Assembly (NCBI GenBank): GCA_002369525.1
Contig: DFFN01000149.1
Coordinates: 1-44,760 of the forward strand
Source: Lachnoclostridium sp. UBA3775
GTDB taxonomy: Bacteria; Bacillota; Clostridia; Lachnospirales; Lachnospiraceae
Direction: 5' to 3'
Length of the DNA stretch: 44,760 nt
In this document: one piece after another, positions 31,594 through 39,133 of the stretch
Layout: every line of letters starts with the position of its first letter
Numbering within the stretch: position 1 is the stretch's first letter
Position numbers and translations under genes: made by a program
The notes under the pieces: generated by a model
Databases searched by the model: none
Told to the model about the DNA's origin: nothing
What the model saw: the letters and a program-made list of their open reading frames with translations, nothing else

Positions 31594-33362
31594 TATACCG
31601 CTCCTTTCAGTTCTTCCTCGGAAAGCTGCGAAAGCGCTATCTCATGGTAGATCTCACAATTTTCCAGAAGCTCCTCGTGACTGCCGATACCTGCGACGCA
31701 TCCGTCATGGAGCACCAGTATCTTATCGGCATTCTTAATGGTTCCTATTCTCTGGGCAACGATGATAACTGTTTTGCCCTGCATTTTTTCCCTGATCGCA
31801 CGTCTTACAAGCATATCGGTCTTATAATCGAGAGCCGAGAAGGTATCGTCAAAAATGTATATTTCCGCATCCTTGTAAACCGCCCTCGCAATCGAAAGCC
31901 TCTGCTTCTGGCCGCCCGAAAAATTCGTACCGCCCTGGGCCACCTCGGTTTTAAGACCGTCACCTTCGCTGTATATAAAATCCGCGTTCGCGATCTCAAT
32001 TGCGGTCTCTGCCTTTTTCATGCCTGATTCGCTCCCGGTATCGTCACCGCTGCCGTAGGCAATGTTGCTTCCGACGGTCCCCGAGAACAGCACCGCCCTC
32101 TGGGGCGCAACCGATATGCGTTTTTCAAGCGCTTCCTCGGAATATTCCTTAATGTTCACTCCGTCGATAAGAAGCTCGCCCTCGGTAACATCATAAAAAC
32201 GGGGCAGAAGATTTATAAGCGTGCTTTTGCCCGAACCGGTGGCGCCGATGATCGCAAAGGTCTCGCCGGCCCCGATCTTAAAGTTCAGATTCTTCAGGCA
32301 GTAATCCTTCGAGCCGTCATTATAGGAAAACGAAACATTCCTAAACTCAACGCTTCCCTTTTCTCCGTCCTTTCCTTCGCCTGCCTTTCCGAATTCGATG
32401 CTTCCCTCGGTGTCAAGCACCTCGTTGATACGCTTTGCGGAAACCATGGCTCTCGGAAGGATGACAAAGATCATGACAAGCATCATGAATGCCATTACGA
32501 CCTGCAGGGCATACTGGGTAAATGCCATCATTTCGCCCATCTTGACCGCCTTTTCCATACCGGGTGCCCTGTTGATAAGATAGGCGCCTATCCAGTATAT
32601 CGCAAGGCTCAGTCCGCTCATCGCCGTGGTCATCACCGGCATCATAAGGCCCATGGTCCTGGCTGTGAAGAGATGGTTCTTCGTGATGCTCTCGTTTACC
32701 CTGCCGAACTTATCCTCCTGGTATTTTTCGGCATTGAAAGCCCTGACGACCCTGACGCCCGACAGGTTTTCCCTTGTAACATCGTTAAGCGAATCGGTCA
32801 GCCTCTGTATTTCCTTAAATCTCGGGTAGCATATGCCGACCAGCGTGCCGATGGCAGAGAGTATCACAACAACGCATACGGCGACCGCGCTTGTCCATTC
32901 CACGCTTGAGTTCGAAATCTTGCTTATCGCCCATATTGCGGTTATCGGCGCCTTTATCAGCATCATCAGTCCCATAGCGATAAGGGTCTGCTGCTGTACC
33001 ACGTCGTTGGTCGTTCTCGTGATAAGGCTCGGTGTCGAAAAACGGTTGATCTCCCTGTCGGAAAAGCCCGTTACCTTTTTAAATATTTTTTTACGTAAGG
33101 TCCTTGCGAAATTTCCTGCGATCTTCGCACCCAGAAATCCGCATATAAAAGCGCCCGCCATGCTTCCGACGGCGCAGGCAAGCATCTTTCCGCCGTTTTT
33201 ATAAACCACGTCCATATCGGCATTTCCAACGGAAACCGCCTCGGTAAGGCGCTTCGTATAGTCCGGCATTTTAAGTTCAAGGAAAACCTGTATCACGACC
33301 AGTCCGATACACAGCACTATCCCTATAAGGTCCTGCCTGGTCAGATTCTTAAATATCTTCAC
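31593..33362 (-). CDS. ABC exporter half-transporter with degenerate ATPase site
   Basis: 589 residues starting with GTG 33362 (AGGAGG upstream). Six-TM domain, then ATPase domain with Walker A GATGSGKST and signature FSGGQKQR. The residue after the Walker B aspartate is Asp (IFDDTFSALD) rather than the catalytic Glu, as in the degenerate half of heterodimeric exporters such as BmrC or TM287. The other half supplies the Glu, so one ATP site of the dimer is impaired. Promoter not obvious; it may be read from the amidase transcript or an own weak promoter in the 51-base gap. Confidence 0.92.
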   Translation of the reverse strand: MKIFKNLTRQDLIGIVLCIGLVVIQVFLELKMPDYTKRLTEAVSVGNADMDVVYKNGGKMLACAVGSMAGAFICGFLGAKIAGNFARTLRKKIFKKVTGFSDREINRFSTPSLITRTTNDVVQQQTLIAMGLMMLIKAPITAIWAISKISNSSVEWTSAVAVCVVVILSAIGTLVGICYPRFKEIQRLTDSLNDVTRENLSGVRVVRAFNAEKYQEDKFGRVNESITKNHLFTARTMGLMMPVMTTAMSGLSLAIYWIGAYLINRAPGMEKAVKMGEMMAFTQYALQVVMAFMMLVMIFVILPRAMVSAKRINEVLDTEGSIEFGKAGEGKDGEKGSVEFRNVSFSYNDGSKDYCLKNLNFKIGAGETFAIIGATGSGKSTLINLLPRFYDVTEGELLIDGVNIKEYSEEALEKRISVAPQRAVLFSGTVGSNIAYGSGDDTGSESGMKKAETAIEIANADFIYSEGDGLKTEVAQGGTNFSGGQKQRLSIARAVYKDAEIYIFDDTFSALDYKTDMLVRRAIREKMQGKTVIIVAQRIGTIKNADKILVLHDGCVAGIGSHEELLENCEIYHEIALSQLSEEELKGAV

Positions 33363-33402
33363 CTGATTCCTCCTCTTTTCTTACTGTTCATTTTACAAAT
33401 AA

Positions 33403-33425
33403 GGACCGGCCCTTTAGGCCAGTCC
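33403..33425 (-). terminator. Hairpin after amidase gene
   Basis: A 9-bp stem (33403-33411 with 33417-33425, one G-T pair) overlaps the last codons of the amidase, followed by TTATTT on the minus strand. The tail is only moderately T-rich, so some read-through into the ABC genes is likely. Confidence 0.55.
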
Positions 33426-34355
33426 CTGTTCCAATGCATCTGCAATCGTTTTTACATATTTGGCGCGCCACTCGTCGTTCATCATATCCTTTGCATCGCT
33501 CTGGTTTGTGCAGAAGCCCATCTCCAGAAGCAGCGACGGCATCGTCGGATACTTTGTTACGAAGAACGCGTTACTGTTGTTTCTCGCAAATACCGAAGCG
33601 TTCTTGTCGGGGAAATCCCTCTTAAGCATATCTATAAGCTTCTTCGAGATCACCTCCGACTTTGCGGAATAATCGTTTGTACTGCAGAAATAAACCTGAT
33701 ATCCGCTAACGGACGCTTCTTCGAGTGCGTTTACATGAAGTGAGATCATCACATCAAAATTATACTGTTTGTTAAGTATGTTTGCCCATATCGTACGCTC
33801 ATAGGCATGGAACACCTTGTTTTCGGTAAAATATGAGGAGCTGAAGGAAACGCCCAGCTCGGTGGCCTTCTGCATTATATCCTTTTCCTCAAGCTTATTC
33901 TCACCGTCATGTGTAAGAACAACCGTATGGCCTCTTGATTCAAGTTCGGTCTTTAAAAGCTTCGCCATCGCAAGCGTAACATCCTTCTCGTTAACTCCTG
34001 CTCCGAGGAAGGCTGAGCTTGTTCCTCCGTCATCAAAGCCGTGTCCGGGATCTACGCATATCGTATATTTCGGTCCCGCCGATTTTGTCGGAACCGGCGT
34101 CGCAGGCTCGGTAGGCTTATTGTTTACCGTCTGCATCGGGGTAGGCGATGAAGTCACCGCCGGTTTATTTGATTCCTTACTGCTTTCTTTTCCGCTCTTA
34201 CCGAAAGCCTTCTTTAAAAGAAGGATCACAAGCAGGGCGGCAATTACCACAAGTGCTATTTTGACCCAGGGTCTTAATCTGCGCTTCCTTCTTCTGCGCG
34301 GACGTCCGCCCCCGGAATTGTTTCTGTTACCGTATCTGGTATTGCTGTCGTTCAT
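33414..34355 (-). CDS. Membrane-anchored N-acetylmuramoyl-L-alanine amidase (Amidase_3)
   Basis: 313 residues: Arg-rich cytoplasmic N-terminus (RPRRRRKRRLR), one TM helix (about 31-47), Ser/Thr/Pro linker (about 53-95) and a zinc amidase domain. Zinc and catalytic ligands visible: H105 in VDPGHG, E123 in VNEKD, H207 in SLHVNA, E278 in LLLEMGF. Cleaves the lactoyl-peptide amide bond in peptidoglycan; the long linker lets it reach the wall. RBS AAAGG is weak. Confidence 0.93.
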   Translation of the reverse strand: MNDSNTRYGNRNNSGGGRPRRRRKRRLRPWVKIALVVIAALLVILLLKKAFGKSGKESSKESNKPAVTSSPTPMQTVNNKPTEPATPVPTKSAGPKYTICVDPGHGFDDGGTSSAFLGAGVNEKDVTLAMAKLLKTELESRGHTVVLTHDGENKLEEKDIMQKATELGVSFSSSYFTENKVFHAYERTIWANILNKQYNFDVMISLHVNALEEASVSGYQVYFCSTNDYSAKSEVISKKLIDMLKRDFPDKNASVFARNNSNAFFVTKYPTMPSLLLEMGFCTNQSDAKDMMNDEWRAKYVKTIADALEQGLA

Positions 34356-34409
34356 GATAAACCTTTCATTTCAAGTTTTTTATCGATTGAAAATAAAACA
34401 CCAAATAGC

Positions 34410-34438
34410 ATTATAACAAATTATATTCAAAATGAACA
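34410..34438 (-). promoter_or_regulatory. Promoter for amidase gene
   Basis: Minus strand TGTTCA (34433-34438), 17 nt, TATAAT (34410-34415). The -35 is weak; a second TATAAT-like stretch lies just upstream. Confidence 0.5.
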
Positions 34439-34460
34439 GCCCTTTTTTGATGATTTTTTC

Positions 34461-34489
34461 TTGAACACCGGCTGTCCCCGGCTTATAAT
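34461..34489 (+). promoter_or_regulatory. Sigma-A promoter for small unknown gene
   Basis: TTGAAC (34461-34466), 17 nt, TATAAT (34484-34489). It decides the start of the next gene, because a protein beginning at 34461 would overlap its own promoter. Confidence 0.75.
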
Positions 34490-34511
34490 AAAAAGAAAAA
34501 GGTCTGACGGG

Positions 34512-34997
34512 ATGGATAACAAGATATTTAACAAAGCCTTAACCGATTTTATGAATGACTTCGCGACCGGGGATGCCATAAGGCATCTTGCCGACCGCGG
34601 CTTTACCGTTCCCGAGATCAAGGAAAGGCTTGATTTTCCGGCCTCCTTAGAGCATATCGGCTCCTGTGTATGGGAGCACTTCCTTAAAACCGGAGTCATT
34701 TGCCTTGAAGATCCCGCAGGAAAAGATACTTTTGTCAGATACAGAACAATAAAAGAGACAGACTCCTTCGGGCGCATTTCCTTCCGTCAGGTAAAGGAGG
34801 AAGAAAAAAATGCGCCAAAAGAATATCTGTCCTGTGATTTCGGTACGCTGATCAGAAAAGAAGCCCAAAAACTTGAAGGCCTTGAACAACGTGACCTGGA
34901 TTATCTGCTTTTTCTTCCCTGGCCCGCACATACGGTCTGGCATGTCGCGGACGAAAGGATGAAAAGGATATCGTCATTCATTGCTCTTAAGGCTTGA
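34512..34997 (+). CDS. Uncharacterised 161-residue protein
   Basis: Soluble, no signal peptide or TM helix. Starts at ATG 34512 by reason of the upstream promoter. Contains FTVPEIKERLDFPASLEHIG, which could form a helix-turn-helix-like stretch, and a Trp-rich C-terminus (FLPWPAHTVWHV). I do not recognise the family. The last 24 bases overlap the 3' end of the convergent FtsX-type permease gene. Confidence 0.72.
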   Translation: MDNKIFNKALTDFMNDFATGDAIRHLADRGFTVPEIKERLDFPASLEHIGSCVWEHFLKTGVICLEDPAGKDTFVRYRTIKETDSFGRISFRQVKEEEKNAPKEYLSCDFGTLIRKEAQKLEGLEQRDLDYLLFLPWPAHTVWHVADERMKRISSFIALKA

Positions 34998-37280
34998 TAC
35001 CATATCTATGCTTCCGACCTTTCTTGCAAGGAACGCCGATACCGCAAGCGATACGAGGAAGGTTCCGACGGCTCCCAGCAGATATGTAAGAGGGCGGATA
35101 TAGGTATCGATATCGTATTTGTCCTCCAGACAGATTTTAAACAGCCATGAAGTAAGGCCTCTTCCGAGAGGCAGGCCGATTATAACCGCAGCGATCGCTA
35201 TCCAGTTATTCTGCTTTACAAATATTTTTCTTATTTTGGAATCCTCAAAGCCAAGCACCTTAAGCGTTGAGAACTGATACTGTTTTTCGCTGTATGACAG
35301 TATGCTCATGCTGTAAATGATGATCACGCCAAGCAAAACCGCCACAACAATGATGATCACTATCATGGTCCTCATCATCTCAAGCATGCCCGATATGTTT
35401 TTCTTAAGTCCGGCCCTGTCCTGTACCAGCGTGACGCCGGGTATATCCTTGTTGCCTGACATATCCATATCAGTGTATATCGTATCAGGCTTATATTCAA
35501 GCCCGAGGCTTTCGATATAGGCGCGCGTAGCGGTAACGCCCTGAGTCTGAGGATCCTTATTGTAGCCGACGACTTCGGATTCATAATAATCCGGGGAGCC
35601 ATAAATATGCCAGGTGATTTTATCTCCTATTTTAATATTTTCGTTTTCGCCGAGCTTGTGCGTGATATAGACTCCGTCGTCCCTTGTAAGCTTCATAAAA
35701 TCATTGTCGGGATCTATAAACCTCACATAGTCGCCCGCATCATGCACAAATACGGTATTTGCGTTTCTGTTGCCCTTGCTGTCCTTTATTTCGATGCCGA
35801 GGGTCCTGGTCGTATTATCGCCGTATTTACCGGTCAGTTCCTTTATTTCATCCGCACTAAGGTCTTCCTTCAGGCTAAGACTGTATTTGAAGTTATAAAT
35901 ATCTTCAAACTGAACATCGATGAAGTGATCCATGCTGTTAAGCATTCCGAGCGCACATACTATCAGCACACAGCAGCCCGTGATCCCGGCAACGGCAGTA
36001 AGGGTTCTTACCTTGTTCCTGATAATATCCCTGATGTTCCATTTTGTTGCAAATTTAAGCTTTTTGAAGATACTTGTCGTCGTAAAACCAAGGGTTCCCG
36101 ATTTTACCTTCGGGAGCTCTATCCTTAAGGTTTCTGCGGGATTCTCCTTTAACTGCTTGCGGCAGGTAAGATAGGTCACAAAGGATATTCCGAGAACAAC
36201 AAGTCCGGCAACGGCAAAGCTCTTAGGCTTTACTATCGCTCCTTCATTGGGTATCTGGAAGAAATCCATCTCCATGCCCATAAAGACTCCGCCGATCAGA
36301 TACTTTCCGGCCAGAAGTCCGAATGCTGCTCCGATGAGCGATACCCAGAAACCGTAACCGATATAGTGAAACTGGACTTTAAAATCGGAAAAGCCGAGAG
36401 CCTTCAGTGTTCCTATCTGTATCCTCTGCTTCTTGATCACCCTCGTCATGGTCGTAATAACCGAAAGAATAGCGATAAAAAGGAAGAGTCCGGAAAAAAT
36501 CCCGACAAAGCCCCTGCCCTCATCGATCTCGCCCTGATAGGTCGAGCAGGAAAGTGAATCCTCGGCCTTTACGATCGCAAGCGCATTGCCAAGCTCATCC
36601 TCAATGCTGTTTTTAACCTCGTCAACATTTGACTTTTCGTCAACATCGACCATTATGTCATTATAGGGAATGCCCGCTGCCTTTGTGAAGCTTTCCGGAA
36701 GCGCTTTTGCGGAAAGATATATGAAGCCGTAGGTCTCATGGTCCGGAAGCAGTGCCGATTCGTCCTTTACATCATAAACATGATCCGGCACCTCAATGGC
36801 TCCCACTACGACCGCTTCCATTTCCAGCGTGTCGTATTTAAAGGCAATCTTATCTCCAAGCTTGATTCCGTTTTCTTTTAAATATCTGTTGTCAACCCAT
36901 GCGCCGGTATTGTCGGCATCAAAAGGAATGCCGTCGTCCACATGGAATTTTGATATGTCATTGGATTCTATGAAAGAAACAGAAAAGCTCTTGTCATTGT
37001 CATCGCTGTTGATGGCGCTAAGAACCAGTTTCCTTTCTGCATTGTTGACATGGGATATTTTCTTTACGCTGTCAAGATCTTCCTGCGAAAAGCCGTTTCC
37101 CATTATATCCAGATCCTGCAGATTGTTGTTTCCGTAAAAATCATCAGCGGCGATTATCATTCCGTCCATATAGGCTTCTATACCGGAATATGCCATTACG
37201 CCGATCATTACCATCAGAAGTATAGTGATGAACTGCGAAAGGTTCTTCCCGATTTCCCTGAACATCTTCCGTCTCAGCAT
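34974..37280 (-). CDS. FtsX/MacB-type ABC transporter permease (large, two FtsX units)
   Basis: 768 residues from ATG 37280 (GGAGG 11 bases upstream; GTG 37286 is an alternative). One TM near the N-terminus (about 17-36), an extracytoplasmic domain, three TM helices (about 260-375), another TM (about 430-450), a second extracytoplasmic domain and three TM helices near the C-terminus: the duplicated FtsX layout. Transports no solute across the bilayer in most relatives but extracts or expels lipids, lipoproteins or antimicrobial peptides. One-base overlap (TAATG) with its ATPase. Confidence 0.92.
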   Translation of the reverse strand: MLRRKMFREIGKNLSQFITILLMVMIGVMAYSGIEAYMDGMIIAADDFYGNNNLQDLDIMGNGFSQEDLDSVKKISHVNNAERKLVLSAINSDDNDKSFSVSFIESNDISKFHVDDGIPFDADNTGAWVDNRYLKENGIKLGDKIAFKYDTLEMEAVVVGAIEVPDHVYDVKDESALLPDHETYGFIYLSAKALPESFTKAAGIPYNDIMVDVDEKSNVDEVKNSIEDELGNALAIVKAEDSLSCSTYQGEIDEGRGFVGIFSGLFLFIAILSVITTMTRVIKKQRIQIGTLKALGFSDFKVQFHYIGYGFWVSLIGAAFGLLAGKYLIGGVFMGMEMDFFQIPNEGAIVKPKSFAVAGLVVLGISFVTYLTCRKQLKENPAETLRIELPKVKSGTLGFTTTSIFKKLKFATKWNIRDIIRNKVRTLTAVAGITGCCVLIVCALGMLNSMDHFIDVQFEDIYNFKYSLSLKEDLSADEIKELTGKYGDNTTRTLGIEIKDSKGNRNANTVFVHDAGDYVRFIDPDNDFMKLTRDDGVYITHKLGENENIKIGDKITWHIYGSPDYYESEVVGYNKDPQTQGVTATRAYIESLGLEYKPDTIYTDMDMSGNKDIPGVTLVQDRAGLKKNISGMLEMMRTMIVIIIVVAVLLGVIIIYSMSILSYSEKQYQFSTLKVLGFEDSKIRKIFVKQNNWIAIAAVIIGLPLGRGLTSWLFKICLEDKYDIDTYIRPLTYLLGAVGTFLVSLAVSAFLARKVGSIDMVSSLKSNE

Positions 37281-37984
37281 TACCACTCCACCTCCTCGAT
37301 CTTCTTGGGCGAGGCATTAACTTCATTGCTTTTTATCTTACCGTTCTTCACACGTATCACCCTGTCTGCTATTTCGGCTATCAGGCTGTTGTGCGTAACT
37401 ATGACAACGGTATTTCCGTCCGCACTGCATTGTTTTTTCAGAAGCTTGAGGACCTCTACGCCGGTCGCGGAATCAAGCGCTCCGGTCGGCTCGTCGCATA
37501 AAAGAAGCAGAGGGTTCTTCGCAATTGCTCTGGCTATAGAAACTCTCTGCTGTTCTCCGCCCGAAAGCTGGTTCGGAAACTTTCCGGCGTGCATATCAAG
37601 TCCGACGCCCTTAAGCACTTCCATCGCGGGCTTGGGATTTTTTACTATATCATTTATCAGTTCCACGTTTTCCAAAACCGTCAGGGTCGGCAGAATGTTG
37701 TAGAACTGGAATATAAAGCCTATATTCTCCGCCCTGTACTTAGTGAGTTCCTTGGCGGAAAGCTTCGAGATATCCTTTCCGTCAATGATGATCTCGCCCG
37801 AGGTAGCCTTATCCATTCCCCCTAAAAGATTCAGTATTGTGGATTTTCCGGCACCGGACGGTCCCAGTATAACAACAAGCTCTCCTTTGTTAATGTTAAA
37901 GCTTGCACCGGACAGGGCATCAAATGATTTCTCTCCCACTGTATAGGTTTTCTTAACGTTCTTAAAATTGATCAGTTCTTTCAT
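37280..37984 (-). CDS. LolD/MacB-type ABC ATP-binding protein
   Basis: 234 residues. Walker A LGPSGAGKST, Q-loop FIFQFYNILPTLTVLENV, signature LSGGEQQRVSIARAIA, Walker B LLLCDEPTGALD, His switch VIVTHN. The Q-loop length and GALD are typical for LolD/MacB/BceA-type ATPases that pair with FtsX permeases. It has a strong promoter and an operator-like element just after the transcription start. Confidence 0.95.
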   Translation of the reverse strand: MKELINFKNVKKTYTVGEKSFDALSGASFNINKGELVVILGPSGAGKSTILNLLGGMDKATSGEIIIDGKDISKLSAKELTKYRAENIGFIFQFYNILPTLTVLENVELINDIVKNPKPAMEVLKGVGLDMHAGKFPNQLSGGEQQRVSIARAIAKNPLLLLCDEPTGALDSATGVEVLKLLKKQCSADGNTVVIVTHNSLIAEIADRVIRVKNGKIKSNEVNASPKKIEEVEW

Positions 37985-38000
37985 GTCTGCCTCCTTGTTT

Positions 38001-38020
38001 ATATGAACATGTATTCATAT
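38001..38020. promoter_or_regulatory. Operator candidate 1 (ABC transporter)
   Basis: ATATGAACATGTATTCATAT: 7-bp inverted arms ATATGAA/TTCATAT around 6 bases, at about +10 to +29 of the ABC transcript, upstream of the GGAGG. Its reverse complement matches the site before the methyltransferase-transglutaminase gene at 15 of 20 positions. Confidence 0.7.
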
Positions 38021-38035
38021 GTCTTGCAAGTTAGC

Positions 38036-38064
38036 ATTATATAACTTATGTCAACGTTTGTCAA
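38036..38064 (-). promoter_or_regulatory. Strong sigma-A promoter for FtsX-type ABC operon
   Basis: Perfect hexamers TTGACA (38059-38064) and TATAAT (38036-38041) with 17-nt spacer; a second TTGACA overlaps the spacer region. Confidence 0.85.
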
Positions 38065-38087
38065 TCCCATAAATAAAATCTTAATAA

Positions 38088-38134
38088 ACTGTCCGCTCCG
38101 TTCTCTCTTTTTCTGATCAAACGGAGCGAACAGT
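38088..38134 (-). terminator. Terminator after AraC-GGDEF gene
   Basis: A 15-bp stem with one mismatch (38088-38102 with 38120-38134), 17-nt loop, and a T-rich tail TTTATTAAGATTTT on the minus strand. Confidence 0.65.
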
Positions 38135-38168
38135 AAATCGTCAATTTATAAATCATCCGGCATAGCGG

Positions 38169-39008
38169 TCATCCTTTGAATTCTACCCGTCCGCTTTCCC
38201 TTGCCATATCAAGCACTTCGTTGAAGTCTTCGCACAATATGGAATATTTTAATCTTTCTCCGATCATAATCGCTCCGGCACGCAGTGAAACATCAGCCAC
38301 TCCTCCGGTATATGCAACGGTCTGTCCGTTTTTGGCAAGAACGCTTAATGCCAGTTCCTCTACTGCTTTTCTGTCGCTGCTCTCGGTAATCATGACAAAT
38401 TCATCCCCGCCGATCCTAAGACAGACCTTGTCTTCTCCGGCTGCCTCATTTATCCTTCTGAAGGCTTCAAGGATGACCTTGTCTCCCGCTTCCCTGCCCT
38501 GATCCTCATTTATCTGCATCAAATGCTGTACGTCAAAGCAGATTACATATGTTCCCGCCTGAGATCTCAGATAATCATAGAAATCCCTTACGTCAAATTT
38601 TTTAATGTTATAATTCATGATTTCGTCTCCTTCCAAATAGTCCGGATTCAGTCTGGGATAAAGGCCACAGTCTCCCTTCCACTCCTTTTTAAAGCCGGAC
38701 GGAGAAATGCCCCAAACCTTGCTGAACGCCCTTGTGAATACTTCGTGAGAATTATAACCGTACTTAAGAGCGGCATCCAGTACGGACATACCCGAAAGCA
38801 TATCCCTGCCTGCCATAGTGACTCTGCGCTTTGAAACATACTCCTTGATACTCATATGAGTGCATATCTTCCAGGTTTTCTGAAGCGAAGAAAGCGAGCA
38901 AAAGCATTTTGCGGCAATATCCTCCTGGGAAAACTCCTCTGTCAGATGCTCCTCAATGTAATCGAGCGCCGTCACAAATAAAATAAAACTGTTTTCCTGT
39001 ACTCTCAT
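38169..39008 (-). CDS. AraC-type HTH fused to GGDEF domain
   Basis: 279 residues. Residues 8-112 form an AraC-family double HTH: LDYIEEHLTEEFSQEDIAAK, a second HTH with ALKYGYNSHEVFTRAFSKVWGISPSGFKKEW. Residues about 150-279 form a GGDEF domain with intact motif RIGGDEFVMI (200-204) and the substrate-side motif DVQHLMQINED; an RxxD inhibitory site is not evident at the usual place. AraC domains normally sit at the C-terminus, here the order is reversed and the partner is a diguanylate cyclase. Likely a DNA-bound c-di-GMP enzyme. A perfect palindrome lies in its leader. Confidence 0.85.
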   Translation of the reverse strand: MRVQENSFILFVTALDYIEEHLTEEFSQEDIAAKCFCSLSSLQKTWKICTHMSIKEYVSKRRVTMAGRDMLSGMSVLDAALKYGYNSHEVFTRAFSKVWGISPSGFKKEWKGDCGLYPRLNPDYLEGDEIMNYNIKKFDVRDFYDYLRSQAGTYVICFDVQHLMQINEDQGREAGDKVILEAFRRINEAAGEDKVCLRIGGDEFVMITESSDRKAVEELALSVLAKNGQTVAYTGGVADVSLRAGAIMIGERLKYSILCEDFNEVLDMARESGRVEFKG

Positions 39009-39038
39009 AATCTCTTATGTATCCACCCTGTTCGATTT

Positions 39039-39068
39039 GTAAAGGATCCTTTTACGATACATATAATA
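39039..39068 (-). promoter_or_regulatory. Palindrome and -10 in AraC-GGDEF leader
   Basis: GTAAAGGATCCTTTTAC (39039-39055 approximately) holds the perfect 12-bp palindrome AAAGGATCCTTT (39041-39052), just downstream of a -10-like TATTAT on the minus strand (39063-39068). May be an autoregulatory operator. Confidence 0.4.
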
Positions 39069-39133
39069 ACATATATTTTTAGATTTTTCTTGATTTTTTG
39101 AGTAAAAGCTTCAATCTGATCTGCTGTATCTTC

